Notes: generated by a model not told the origin, from the sequence alone. A DNA stretch of 64,000 nt from Sphingobacterium sp. LZ7M1 (GCF_024296865.1 NZ_CP101134.1:1240001-1304000), one strand, 5' to 3'; counted from the stretch's first letter, positions 1 to 8,593 are shown. Numbers and translations: made by a program.

Positions 1-1874
1 TTGGAAAGAAGGTCTAACTGCTTATCGGAGTTGAGCAAATAATCGTATTCTCCTCCTTTGTAATAGGGTTCGAGAACATTCAGGAAATTGGCAATGTCAA
101 AATCTTTTTCCCTGACTTGTTTCTCCTCCAATACTTTGCGGTAGTCGTCTTTTACATACTCATAGAAGCCGTTAAATGACGGATAAGTATCATCTTGTTT
201 GATACGTTCGATGTAACCGGAAACAGCATTGGACAATGCTACTTCTTCCGACCTTGTCGGCGGTTCATCGTCCCGTTTCCAAAGAGTGAGTATCAGAGTT
301 TTGATACTTTCCCGCTTTTCGATGTCGAACACGCCGTCATCGGTATAAAAGGGATTGAACGCAATCGGGTTATCTTCGGTGTACGTGAAGTAAACACCGT
401 CTTCGCCTTTGGTTTTTCCTTTGATGAGTTCGCATAATCCCTGATAACTGTTACCCGTATCTACGAGTAGAACGTGAGCACCCTGTTCGTGATATTGGCG
501 TACCATATGGTTAGTGAAGAAAGATTTTCCCGAACCTGACGGACCAAGTATGAACTTGTTTCTGTTCGTGATAATCCCACGTTTCATCGGCAAATCGGAA
601 ATATCCAAATGGATTGGTTTTCCTGTAAGCCTGTCCGCCATTTTGATACCGAACGGAGAGGGCGAATTGTGGTAATTCGTTTCTTCTGCAAAGAAGCACA
701 AGGCAGGTTCTATAAACGTATAGAAACTTTCCTCACTCGGAAAATCGCCAGCATTGCCTGGCATTGCAGCCCAATACAATGTGGCAACGTCTGTCGTGTT
801 GTGGCGGGGCTTACACTCCATTAGTGCCAACGCACTACCGCAATCGTTCTTTAGCTGTTTGAGTTCCGCAGGGTCTTCCGACCAAGCCATAATATTGAAG
901 TGTGCTCTTACAGAAGATAGCCCGAAGCTGTGTGCTTCGTTCAGATACTTCTCAATCCACTCCTTATTGATTTGGTTCGCCCGACTATAACGGGCTAAAG
1001 AGTGCATATTACGGGCAGATTTCTCAAACTTTTGCAGGTTGTCCTCGCTGTTATCCAAGAATAGGTACTGATTGTAAATGTGGTTACAGCTCAATAACAA
1101 CCCTACGGGTGCAGCAAACGACAAACGGCAGTCGCTCCGGTCGGTAGATAGCTTTTCAAAGCGGGTATCAGCCGAAACAGTTGCAGGCAGGTCGTCCGTA
1201 TCGGACAAGGTGTGCAAAGACAGCCTTTTGTTGCCGATACGCACTTCTTCCGCTCCTAATGCGATGTCCTGCATTGGTGTTCCGGCTTCTCTCGAAAGTG
1301 TAAGGTATTGTTCCAGCAATCCCTGTTTTTCGTCTGTTCCGATGATGTCGTCTTCGGTCAAACGTCGCAGGTTTACAAAACCGCTATCATTCACGATACG
1401 TTCAAACTGTGCGACCGCTTCCATAAATTGATGTATCGTTTCCTTATTGATTTCCTTTGGAATAAGCGTACCCTTGCAAAGCGAACTGAAATTGCTTTGC
1501 ATACGCATTCTGTTCTTGGTCGTTTTTGTCAGGAACAGGTAGCAATAATGGTTCAGGAATGGTCGTTCGTTGAAATGCCGTTGATAGCTTTTGGAAAGAA
1601 AACTCTGGTCTTCCTGTGCCAAATCGGGAGTGTAGCTTTCTTTGATATACCAATCTTGCTTGTGAATGACTGTAAAATCGGGTAATGTCTTAATCGCCTT
1701 ATGCCAGGCGGAGTGAATAGCTTCGTATTCAGCCGATGCTACCGTAAACAGCTCAGGCAATCGTACTTCAAAACAGGCGGTTATGTCCGCATCTTTGGAC
1801 AGGATACAGTTGTTTTCTACTGCCAAGAGTGGAAACTTATGTTCCAATGTGGTTGTTTTGGCTACATTTCTCAT
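1..1874 (-). CDS. traG: TraG conjugation ATPase, 3' end outside window
   Basis: VirB4-type ATPase that powers the conjugative secretion channel from the cytoplasmic face of the inner membrane. The frame stays open from an ATG at 1874 to the left edge, about 624 codons; the family is usually a little over 800 residues, so the C terminus lies outside. A Walker A motif, GPSGSGKSFFTN, is visible around residues 437-452, followed by HVLLVDTGNSYQGL. The N terminus (MRNVAKTTTLEHKFPLLAVE) fits the family's N-terminal domain. The ATG overlaps the traF stop by four bases, implying translational coupling. Gene order traE-traF-traG matches CTnDOT-like elements. No frameshift was seen in the visible part. 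Confidence 0.93.
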   Translation of the reverse strand, partial: MRNVAKTTTLEHKFPLLAVENNCILSKDADITACFEVRLPELFTVASAEYEAIHSAWHKAIKTLPDFTVIHKQDWYIKESYTPDLAQEDQSFLSKSYQRHFNERPFLNHYCYLFLTKTTKNRMRMQSNFSSLCKGTLIPKEINKETIHQFMEAVAQFERIVNDSGFVNLRRLTEDDIIGTDEKQGLLEQYLTLSREAGTPMQDIALGAEEVRIGNKRLSLHTLSDTDDLPATVSADTRFEKLSTDRSDCRLSFAAPVGLLLSCNHIYNQYLFLDNSEDNLQKFEKSARNMHSLARYSRANQINKEWIEKYLNEAHSFGLSSVRAHFNIMAWSEDPAELKQLKNDCGSALALMECKPRHNTTDVATLYWAAMPGNAGDFPSEESFYTFIEPALCFFAEETNYHNSPSPFGIKMADRLTGKPIHLDISDLPMKRGIITNRNKFILGPSGSGKSFFTNHMVRQYHEQGAHVLLVDTGNSYQGLCELIKGKTKGEDGVYFTYTEDNPIAFNPFYTDDGVFDIEKRESIKTLILTLWKRDDEPPTRSEEVALSNAVSGYIERIKQDDTYPSFNGFYEYVKDDYRKVLEEKQVREKDFDIANFLNVLEPYYKGGEYDYLLNSDKQLDLLS

Positions 1875-2203
1875 ACGGCTTTCGGTTTAGGAGTGAATTT
1901 TAAATACCTGCGTACAGGCTTACGACAAATAATGTAGCGAGGGTGTCGTTTTCTCGCACCTACTTTCATTAGTCCGTGTTCTCTGTACTTTCGGTTCAGC
2001 GAAAAGGTCTGCCATACAATGAGCGAAGCACCGCCAGCTCCGAGAAACAGGCAGACGTAATTACTTACGCCAGCCATATACAATATCATCACGAAGATGA
2101 GCGTACCGAGCAGACCACCAGCGAATATGAACAGGTATTGGGCTTTCAGCCCTTTAAATTCCACTGTCCTGCCAATGCCTTTGTTAATGTTATAACTGTT
2201 CAT
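1871..2203 (-). CDS. traF: TraF conjugation protein (DUF4133)
   Basis: Small inner-membrane component of the conjugation apparatus, 110 residues. I chose the ATG at 2203 because it gives the usual N terminus MNSYNINKGIGRTVEFKGLKA; the frame is open further upstream, but that extension overlaps the end of traE. Two hydrophobic segments follow (about residues 20-42 and 48-65), then a basic C terminus rich in Arg and Lys. Its stop overlaps the traG start, and traE ends 11 bases upstream, so traE-F-G form one transcription unit. By analogy with VirB3-like proteins it probably sits beside the TraG ATPase; that role is inference from gene order. Confidence 0.9.
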   Translation of the reverse strand: MNSYNINKGIGRTVEFKGLKAQYLFIFAGGLLGTLIFVMILYMAGVSNYVCLFLGAGGASLIVWQTFSLNRKYREHGLMKVGARKRHPRYIICRKPVRRYLKFTPKPKAV

Positions 2204-2214
2204 AAGGCAGAGGT

Positions 2215-2520
2215 TTACAGGAAGAATGAACGCAGGATAGTAGCCGCAACAATCAGGAAGATACACGCACCGAACCACGAAGCCGCCGTCTTCGATGTGT
2301 CGGGGTCGCCCGAGCTGAATTTGTTGTACACCTTAACACCTCCGATTAAGCCGACAACCGCCCCAATCGCATAAATGAGTTGGGTGGCAGGGTCGAAATA
2401 AGACGTTACCATTTGGGTAGCCTCGTTGATACCTGCCGACCCGTTTCCCTGTGCGAACGCACCCATTCCTGACAGCATTGCTACGGCTGCCAGCAAAACT
2501 TTTTTACTTTGTTTTTTCAT
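2215..2520 (-). CDS. traE: TraE conjugation protein (DUF4134)
   Basis: Small membrane protein of the transfer apparatus, 101 residues, comparable in size and order to VirB2/pilin-like proteins. It has an N-terminal signal-like segment (MKKQSKKVLLAAVAMLSG, ending near AFAQG) and two hydrophobic stretches (about residues 46-62 and 80-97). It is the first gene of the surviving traE-F-G unit. Its normal upstream partner traD is not adjacent: plus-strand cargo fills 2709-6079. The traE promoter must therefore lie in 2521-2700, which also holds a repeated core-associated motif at 2610-2635. Confidence 0.9.
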   Translation of the reverse strand: MKKQSKKVLLAAVAMLSGMGAFAQGNGSAGINEATQMVTSYFDPATQLIYAIGAVVGLIGGVKVYNKFSSGDPDTSKTAASWFGACIFLIVAATILRSFFL

Positions 2521-2609
2521 AATTGAAACACATTAATTTGTTACTGTTATCCCGCACCTTGCGGACTTTCGGGACAAAGGTGTTTTAGAAATCAAGGCGT
2601 GATAACAAA

Positions 2610-2635
2610 GTGGCAGTGAGAGGAATTGTTTGGCT
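2610..2635 (+). repeat. Variant copy of the repeated GTGGCAG..GTTTGGCT element
   Basis: GTGGCAG and GTTTGGCT are separated here by an 11-base insertion. Near-exact 17-base versions occur at 44001 and 44414, an inverted one at 11744 and a shorter one at 8334. This copy lies about 90 bases upstream of the traE start in reverse orientation relative to that gene, and marks the boundary between transfer core and the metal cassette. Confidence 0.5.
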
Positions 2636-2696
2636 GTGGGTGGCTGAATTGCTAAAGAAAATAGAGAGGTGTTGACAGGAAGAGAGAGGTTTTTAC

Positions 2697-2704
2697 TATC
2701 TTCG
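2697..2704 (+). promoter_or_regulatory. Bacteroidetes-type -7 promoter box
   Basis: TATCTTCG resembles the TAnnTTTG consensus, with a TTGAC-like element at 2672-2676. The ATG of the small protein gene follows only four bases later, so the transcript is probably leaderless or nearly so. Confidence 0.5.
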
Positions 2705-2708
2705 TAAA

Positions 2709-3020
2709 ATGAAATCCTTGTCGTACATATTAGCATTAATGGTTTTGGTCTTATCGACCTTGCCAAGCTTTATGGAAGATAAATGTTTTGACCTAGTGAA
2801 TCAAACAACAAATAGTCAAGAACAAGATAGCGACGATTGCGGTATGGAATGTTGCTCGCCTTTTTCTAAATGCAATACCTGTACTGGATTTGTAATTACT
2901 TCCTTTTATGCTTTAACATCCAATTATGTCCAACAACCTAAAAAGAAATTAGGTGTAATAACAGCGTCAGCTGTTTCAGACTTCCTCTCTTCCATTTGGC
3001 AACCCCCTAAGATTAATTAA
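2709..3020 (+). CDS. Small secreted Cys-rich leader protein ending WQPPKIN
   Basis: A 103-residue protein with an N-terminal hydrophobic export segment (MKSLSYILALMVLVLSTLPS) followed by a Cys-rich stretch (DCGMECC, then CSPFSKCNTC). It ends exactly at SIWQPPKIN-stop. The same ending occurs in small proteins at 14046, 23789 and 55299, each the first gene of a metal cassette. Here the next gene, 87 bases on, is a TonB-dependent receptor followed by a CDF transporter. Weak hairpins lie at 3029-3041 and 3053-3069. It resembles proteins filed as uncharacterised DUF6660-like; I cannot confirm that family. A role as a metal-sensing leader peptide is inferred by analogy to CutF/CruR. A secreted metal-binding protein is the alternative. 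Confidence 0.75.
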   Translation: MKSLSYILALMVLVLSTLPSFMEDKCFDLVNQTTNSQEQDSDDCGMECCSPFSKCNTCTGFVITSFYALTSNYVQQPKKKLGVITASAVSDFLSSIWQPPKIN

Positions 3021-3107
3021 TGTTTTTAGTGTCTTCGGCACAATAACAGATTACGGTGCTACAAACCGTCAATTCTCATTTTTCAAACATTAATGTTTTT
3101 TTATACA

Positions 3108-5279
3108 ATGAAAAAAATAGTCTTTGTGTCATTTTTTATGACACTAAATCTCTGTGTATTTGCACAAAACATTTTAAATGCTGTTATTAGAAACAGTGAA
3201 AACAAAAATCTTTTGATTGGAGTGACAGCATCTATAAAAGGAACCTCGCTTGCCGCTACATCAAACGAAAACGGTCTCATCATAATAGAAAATATTCCTG
3301 ATGGGATACAGGAAATACATTTTAGCTATATCGGTTTTAACGACTATATAGATACATTGGAATTTCCATTAGCTGACAACAGTCCTATTGAAATCTTACT
3401 CAAAGAAAGTTCAGAGGAGTTAGAGGAAGTTGTCATTTCATCCACAAGAAGCACAAGGAGTATACAAAATATCCCTACCCGTATTGAATTTATTGGAAGT
3501 GAAGAACTGGGCGAAAAAGGGAACATGAAACCGGGAGATATTCGTATGCTTTTAGCGGAAAGCACAGGTATTCACGTACAAACCACTTCGCCTACCAGTG
3601 CCAATGCAAGTATTCGTATTCAGGGACTTGATGGAAGATATACACAAATCCTGAAAGACGGTTTCCCCATTTATTCAGGTGCTTCAAGTGGATTGGGTTT
3701 GTTACAGATACCACCACTTGACCTCAAACAAGTAGAAGTCATCAAAGGCTCTACATCTACACTATATGGAGGCGGAGCAATAGCTGGACTGGTCAATCTG
3801 ATTTCCAAAACGCCGACCTATGAGAGAGATTTAGGTTTTCACCTCAATGGAACATCCGGCAGGGGTTTGGATATAAACGGCTTTTATGGACAAAGGTTTA
3901 ATAAAATTGGAACAACTATATTTGCTTCCCATAACCGTAACGCAGCTTATGATCCTGCTAAGAACGGACTATCCGCTATTCCACAATTCGAACGCTATGT
4001 ACTGAATCCGAAGCTCTTCGTTTATTTCAATGAAAAGACGAAACTGAACTTCGGTATCAACACAACGATCGAGAGCCGTTTGGGAGGTGATATGCTTTAC
4101 ATCAAAGGAAATGGAGATAATACAAACCAATATTTTGAGGAAAATAAAACACAACGCTATTCCACACAATTTATTTTCGACCATATCATCAATGAAAACA
4201 GTACTGTTCAAGTCAAAAATAGTGTAAGTTATTTTAACCGAAATACTACCATTCCAAACTATAAGTTTGAGGGAACACAAACAGCAAGTTTTACCGAAGC
4301 CAACTACACCAACAGTACTGAAAAATCGGAATGGGTCACAGGTATTAATATTTGGACGGATAATTTCAAAGAAAAGCAGATTATGGCATCTCCGTTGAGA
4401 GATTATAATCAGACTACATTCGGTGCTTTTGTACAAAATTCTTTTAATGCTACGGATTGGTTTCAATTGGAAACAGGTTTTAGAACGGATTATGTTGTGG
4501 ATTATGGGGTGGTATTCTTACCGAGAGTTTCGGCTCTATTCCACATTGCCGAGGGCTTAACTTCACGAGTTGGTGGTGGATTTGGCTATAAAACACCTAC
4601 CATTTTTACGGAAGAAAGCGAACGCCTACAATATCAAAATGTAATGCCCATTGACGACAAGACCAATAAATTGGAAAAAAGTTATGGAGCAAATGCAGAC
4701 ATCAATTACCGCACCTACATTGGGGAAGATTGGTCATTTAGCATAAATCAATTGTTCTTTTACACCTATTTGGATAATCCCTTGTTACTTGAAAACTCCT
4801 CGGCAAATCTGTATCAGTTTGTTAATTCTCCTGGCTACATCCATACCAAAGGAACAGAAACCAATATTAAAATTGGTTATGATGACCTGAAATTGTTTTT
4901 GGGTTATACCTATACAGATGCCCGATTACACCATAATGGAACGACTGTAGAAAGCCCTTTAACACCAAAACACCGCATTAATTCCATCCTGATGTATGAA
5001 ATAGAAGACAAATGGAAAATTGGTCTGGAAGCCTATTATTTCAGTCGCCAAAAACTGAATAATGGAACTACGGGCAAAGATTACTTTATTACTGGATTTA
5101 TGGCTGAAAAGATTTGGGAAAGATTTTCTCTGTACATCAACTTTGAAAACTTCCTCGACACCCGACAAACACGCTTTGACAGCATTTATACAGGAACAAT
5201 AACCAATCCAGTTTTTAAAGACAATTATGCACCTTTGGACGGATTTGTGATTAACGGAGGAATAAAATTTAAGCTTTAA
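3108..5279 (+). CDS. TonB-dependent receptor, probably for a metal complex
   Basis: Outer-membrane gated channel of 723 residues. I chose the ATG at 3108 because it begins a clean signal peptide (MKKIVFVSFFMTLNLCVFAQ); an in-frame ATG five codons upstream adds only a short unlikely extension. A carboxypeptidase-regulatory-like beta domain follows (about residues 22-95). Then comes the plug (RIQGLDGRYTQILKDGFPI, VEVIKGSTSTLYGGGAIAG), and then a 22-strand-type barrel ending in aromatic residues near the C terminus. The gene stops five bases before a CDF transporter gene, so the pair is co-transcribed behind the small Cys-rich leader. Uptake of a metal chelate is inferred from these neighbours; the ligand cannot be read from sequence. 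Confidence 0.88.
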   Translation: MKKIVFVSFFMTLNLCVFAQNILNAVIRNSENKNLLIGVTASIKGTSLAATSNENGLIIIENIPDGIQEIHFSYIGFNDYIDTLEFPLADNSPIEILLKESSEELEEVVISSTRSTRSIQNIPTRIEFIGSEELGEKGNMKPGDIRMLLAESTGIHVQTTSPTSANASIRIQGLDGRYTQILKDGFPIYSGASSGLGLLQIPPLDLKQVEVIKGSTSTLYGGGAIAGLVNLISKTPTYERDLGFHLNGTSGRGLDINGFYGQRFNKIGTTIFASHNRNAAYDPAKNGLSAIPQFERYVLNPKLFVYFNEKTKLNFGINTTIESRLGGDMLYIKGNGDNTNQYFEENKTQRYSTQFIFDHIINENSTVQVKNSVSYFNRNTTIPNYKFEGTQTASFTEANYTNSTEKSEWVTGINIWTDNFKEKQIMASPLRDYNQTTFGAFVQNSFNATDWFQLETGFRTDYVVDYGVVFLPRVSALFHIAEGLTSRVGGGFGYKTPTIFTEESERLQYQNVMPIDDKTNKLEKSYGANADINYRTYIGEDWSFSINQLFFYTYLDNPLLLENSSANLYQFVNSPGYIHTKGTETNIKIGYDDLKLFLGYTYTDARLHHNGTTVESPLTPKHRINSILMYEIEDKWKIGLEAYYFSRQKLNNGTTGKDYFITGFMAEKIWERFSLYINFENFLDTRQTRFDSIYTGTITNPVFKDNYAPLDGFVINGGIKFKL

Positions 5280-5284
5280 AATAA

Positions 5285-6079
5285 ATGGAAAAAACCATAT
5301 TCAATATAACTAAAATGGATTGCCCAAGCGAGGAGCAATTAATCCGTATGAAACTGCAAGACTTTGATACGGTAAAAGGATTGGAATTCGATATAGCCAA
5401 TAGAAAATTAGACGTTTATCACGATGGAAACCCAGAGCCAATTTTTTTGGCTCTGGGAACACTGAATCTAAATACGACATTGGTTTCAACCGAAAAAAGT
5501 AATTTCGTTGTTGAAACAGATACAAGCAACAAGCAACGGAAATTACTTTGGATCGTATTGATTATCAACTTCCTGTTCTTTGGATTGGAAATGTTATTCG
5601 GTGTTTTTTCAGGCTCAATGGGGTTGGTAGCCGATAGTTTGGATATGCTTGCCGACAGTGTCGTTTACGCATTGGCATTAATCGCCGTGGGTGGAACAAT
5701 CGCTTTAAAAAACAACATCGCCAGATTTGCAGGATACTTCCAAGTCTTACTGGCTATTATAGGTTTCGTTGAAGTAATCAGACGTTGTATGGGAATTGAA
5801 GCTATGCCCGATTTCAAGACAATGATTGTCGTTTCAGTTTTAGCATTGATTGCAAACGTATTTTGCCTTTATCTTTTACAAAAGAACAAAAGTAAAGAAG
5901 CGCATATGCAGGCTTCGATGATATTCACATCAAATGATGTCATTATCAATTCGGGAGTTATTGTTGCTGGTCTTTTAGTTAATTGGCTCAATTCAAGTTA
6001 TCCAGATTTGATTATTGGAGCTATTGTATTTGTAATTGTAGCAAGAGGGGCTTACAGAATATTGAAGTTGGCAAAGTAA
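5285..6079 (+). CDS. CDF-type cation transporter with HMA-like N terminus
   Basis: Inner-membrane divalent cation/proton antiporter of 264 residues. The first ~70 residues resemble a heavy-metal-associated fold (NITKMDCPSEEQLIRMKL), but the usual CxxC is reduced to one Cys. The membrane part starts near residue 80 (LLWIVLIINFLFFGLEMLFG). It shows the CDF signature: GLVADSLDMLADS in TM2 and SNDVIINSG in TM5, which supply the Asp residues of the transport site. The C-terminal cytoplasmic domain typical of CzcD is missing, so this is a short CDF form. It lies five bases after the receptor gene and is followed by a strong hairpin. Confidence 0.85.
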   Translation: MEKTIFNITKMDCPSEEQLIRMKLQDFDTVKGLEFDIANRKLDVYHDGNPEPIFLALGTLNLNTTLVSTEKSNFVVETDTSNKQRKLLWIVLIINFLFFGLEMLFGVFSGSMGLVADSLDMLADSVVYALALIAVGGTIALKNNIARFAGYFQVLLAIIGFVEVIRRCMGIEAMPDFKTMIVVSVLALIANVFCLYLLQKNKSKEAHMQASMIFTSNDVIINSGVIVAGLLVNWLNSSYPDLIIGAIVFVIVARGAYRILKLAK

Positions 6080-6092
6080 ATGTAAAAATAAG

Positions 6093-6123
6093 TTGAGCCT
6101 GAAATTTAGTTTTTCAGGCTCAA
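6093..6123. terminator. Bidirectional terminator hairpin
   Basis: A perfect 12-base stem (6093-6104 with 6112-6123) with a 7-base loop separates the plus-strand transporter from the convergent minus-strand traD. A-rich and T-rich flanks fit use in both directions. Confidence 0.8.
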
Positions 6124-6139
6124 TTAAAATAATTCCGTT

Positions 6140-6775
6140 TCAGACAAACTCCCCAATATCAAAATCATCTAAATCATTGTTCCGCAAAGTGGAAGAACTG
6201 ATTTCCGTTTCAGATGAGAGTGAGCTATCCAATAGCTTGGCAATTTTACTGGATGCACCCGCTATAGAATTTTCCAGCAGACTAAATAATTCGGTTCCCT
6301 GTATTTTCTGAACGATTGCTATCGCTGTTTCCTTTTGAGATGACTCCAGTTTTTCTTGCTGAAGCAACATCCCCACGGAGCTTAGTTCTTCAAAGGTAAC
6401 CCCTTGGGCAAAACCATTATCGCCACCAGATATTCCGTACCTGTTCCATTCTTCTTCCTCTTCTTCAAAATCAGGTTGATTGCTAAAAACTTCATCCAGC
6501 TCTTCCTGCGGAATCTGAATACTCCTGTTTTCATTTTCGTCGTATTCAATGTCTAAATTATCGGGATTTACCTCTGGTTCCTCAATCTGGCGTTCATTGG
6601 CAGTGTTTGGCACTGAAAGGCGTTCTACGGGTTTGGGCTGTCCCATAATATCGGGCAGATCCGGATTGACTTTCTTTTGCGGAGGTTTTTGTTTTGACCT
6701 TTTCTTAATGATAATCTTATCCTGCAAAAGCAGGACAATGACGATCAGCAGGCATATTACTATTACAATTTCCAT
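6140..6775 (-). CDS. traD: TraD conjugation protein
   Basis: A 211-residue protein with one N-terminal membrane anchor (MEIVIVICLLIVIVLLLQ), a basic linker (KRSKQKPPQKK), a long acidic low-complexity region with a run of glutamates near residue 105, and a helical C terminus. Position directly downstream of traA and a DUF3408 gene matches traD of CTnDOT-like elements. Its start lies two bases after the DUF3408 stop. Function is unknown beyond its place in the transfer operon. Normally traE would follow, but here cargo on the opposite strand intervenes. Confidence 0.75.
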   Translation of the reverse strand: MEIVIVICLLIVIVLLLQDKIIIKKRSKQKPPQKKVNPDLPDIMGQPKPVERLSVPNTANERQIEEPEVNPDNLDIEYDENENRSIQIPQEELDEVFSNQPDFEEEEEEWNRYGISGGDNGFAQGVTFEELSSVGMLLQQEKLESSQKETAIAIVQKIQGTELFSLLENSIAGASSKIAKLLDSSLSSETEISSSTLRNNDLDDFDIGEFV

Positions 6776-6777
6776 AA

Positions 6778-7176
6778 CTATAAAATTGGTTTAAAACGTT
6801 CGTTGAAATAATCTGTAATATCGTCCCCGTACTCTCTAAAATGGTGTTCAAGAATGTTGTCGATATAAGAATAGAGTGTAGTCTTTTCTTCTCTTGTTAA
6901 TTGTACTATACGTAACAACCTTTCGTGATATTCTGGACGAATGTAAACGACCTTTCCGTTTCGACCTGAAGGAAAACGATTGACCAGAAATGTCTCCTCA
7001 TAATCCACCTTCTTTAGGGAGCTATTGCGGGCTTTTGGTTTTGTTTCCTTCTGTATTTTCTGTTGTTGAATAACTTCGGGTATAGTAACAGATTGATTAC
7101 CACTCATGATATTCATGATTAATTCTTCATCAACATCGGGCTTATCAAAATCTTTTCTTCTCTTATCTGTTGACAT
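6778..7176 (-). CDS. DUF3408 conjugation protein (TraB/TraC-like)
   Basis: A 132-residue protein between ParA-like traA and traD. The N-terminal half is charged and disordered-looking. The C-terminal half (about residues 62-128) holds NRFPSGRNGKVVYIRPEYHERLLRIV and a helical segment typical of the DUF3408 family, which resembles ribbon-helix-helix DNA-binding folds. Together with TraA it probably forms a partition-like or relaxosome-associated pair; that is inference from context. It starts 11 bases after the traA stop and ends two bases before traD. Confidence 0.8.
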   Translation of the reverse strand: MSTDKRRKDFDKPDVDEELIMNIMSGNQSVTIPEVIQQQKIQKETKPKARNSSLKKVDYEETFLVNRFPSGRNGKVVYIRPEYHERLLRIVQLTREEKTTLYSYIDNILEHHFREYGDDITDYFNERFKPIL

Positions 7177-7187
7177 ACTTAACTATT

Positions 7188-7955
7188 TTAGAGATTAACA
7201 ATTTTTAAAAATTCTTCAATAAATAAATCCAGTCTCGTTACTTTCATTAGTTGAGGTTCGGCAGGTAACAGACTTGACCGAAATACACTGTTCGGTGTAT
7301 CGTCCGTCTCTTTTCTGAAACGTTTACTATCCATTATCCGAGAATTCATCACAGATAAATCGAGTTCGTTAATAACGCTTTGATAAGCCTCGTATATTCC
7401 TGTTTTCTCTCGACCATCTACCTGATTCCAAAACATCCACATTTTCTGATCTTCATTACTCTCCTCCGTTTCGGGCAAGCCAAGGAATGCTTTAGTAAAG
7501 CTCAGTGTACTTTCCATAACTAGACGGTCAGCACTAATTGGAGAAAAAATAAAATCCATTGTTCTTAAGGTCGTGAGCACACCTTTTGTATTAGCTGTTC
7601 CGGGAAGATCAAAAAAAGTTATATCAGGCTCTATTGCAGATTGATTTACGTATTCTAAAGCCTTTGACAAGGCATCCTCCGGTTTACAACTGATAATCGG
7701 ATATGCTTTTTTATTGATACTTTGATACAACTTCATTGCAGCTCTTTTGTGGTAATCATTCTGCATAATAGTTTTCAAATCCCTTTCCCTCATATTGGCT
7801 AAGCTGTGTTGTGGGAAATCACAATCCATTACAAGGACATTAAAAGCTAAACGATAATGCAATACACTTGAAAGTAATGCGGTCATAGTAGATTTTCCAA
7901 CACCGCCTTTAGGCGTTGAAAAACTAATTTTTAAAGTTTTCTTTTTTGTTTCCAT
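7188..7955 (-). CDS. traA: TraA, ParA-family ATPase
   Basis: A 255-residue ParA/MinD-type ATPase and first gene of the traA-DUF3408-traD operon. The deviant Walker A motif STPKGGVGKSTM is at residues 13-24, a switch/DCDFPQHS motif near residue 45, and a Walker B-like FFDLPGTAN near residue 115. The ATG at 7955 gives the typical short N-terminal strand before Walker A. ParA proteins in these elements are thought to act in DNA positioning or transfer; the exact role is not shown here. The reverse-strand region upstream is a 688-base intergenic stretch shared with the mob genes. Confidence 0.88.
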   Translation of the reverse strand: METKKKTLKISFSTPKGGVGKSTMTALLSSVLHYRLAFNVLVMDCDFPQHSLANMRERDLKTIMQNDYHKRAAMKLYQSINKKAYPIISCKPEDALSKALEYVNQSAIEPDITFFDLPGTANTKGVLTTLRTMDFIFSPISADRLVMESTLSFTKAFLGLPETEESNEDQKMWMFWNQVDGREKTGIYEAYQSVINELDLSVMNSRIMDSKRFRKETDDTPNSVFRSSLLPAEPQLMKVTRLDLFIEEFLKIVNL

Positions 7956-8333
7956 TATTTAAAGATTTATTGTTACACATTTTATTTGTTTGGCAGGTTT
8001 GAATATTGGTTTATTTAAATAGTACCTATTTCCTATATGCCTGTATTCCCCTTTTGGAAATTTTCTTGATTGTTATTTGCTTTTATTACCGCTTGGTGGG
8101 TAATCATTTTTAGCAACTGGAAAACCTTACAACTTGTAAATTGCTTTACCGCTTTTATGCTTTTACAGTTTTATGTTTTTAAAACCCTATGCTTTTATTC
8201 CAAAATTTCTGTACTAAAACCCAATTTATTTTTTATCCTCATTACATTTTTTATTACCTGCACTAAAACTATACGGCAAATAAAGCGATTGAATCGGCTC
8301 GTTATTGATGGGTGGTAGTCTTTGGCACCCAAA

Positions 8334-8347
8334 GGCAGTGTTTGGCT
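8334..8347 (+). repeat. Short copy of the repeated GGCAGTGTTTGGCT element
   Basis: GGCAGTGTTTGGCT matches the 17-base element at 44001, 44414 and 11744 over its central part. It lies in the traA-mobA intergenic region. Confidence 0.45.
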
Positions 8348-8450
8348 ATGTGTCTGATTGTGATGCTCTCATAAGTAGTGTCTTACTTTGTATATAGAAT
8401 TTTATTAACAGATTTATGCAAAGGCATCTTGAGGAACTGGACAAAAGCAG

Positions 8451-8593
8451 AACGGCATCAAGCCGTTTATCCCTGCTACATTTAATCCGTCCCGAAGGGC
8501 GGATTTTTGTGTTCACCAGAACACGGCAAGTTGTGTTTTGAGCATCTCGAAAAGATTTCCGATGCTCAAAACAACTTGCCCTGCCGGGGGCAG
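8451..8593. other. Candidate origin of transfer (hairpin cluster)
   Basis: Four inverted repeats stand in line just upstream of mobA: 8451-8467 (6-base stem), 8484-8505 (9-base stem followed by T4), 8525-8580 (arms of 22 and 20 bases with a two-base bulge and a 14-base loop), and 8581-8593 (5-base GC stem). Relaxase genes follow directly, and oriT sites of mobilisable Bacteroidetes elements usually sit upstream of the mob genes. The nick site cannot be named. The 8484 hairpin could instead be a terminator. Confidence 0.5.

Noticed and set aside
2533..2766. Minus-strand open frame between traE and the cassette
   Set aside because: It overlaps promoter elements and the start of the leader gene, and its product has no recognisable feature.
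8070..8318. Open frame of 82 codons in the traA-mobA spacer
   Set aside because: Very AT-rich, low-complexity hydrophobic product with no ribosome site or family features; probably noise.
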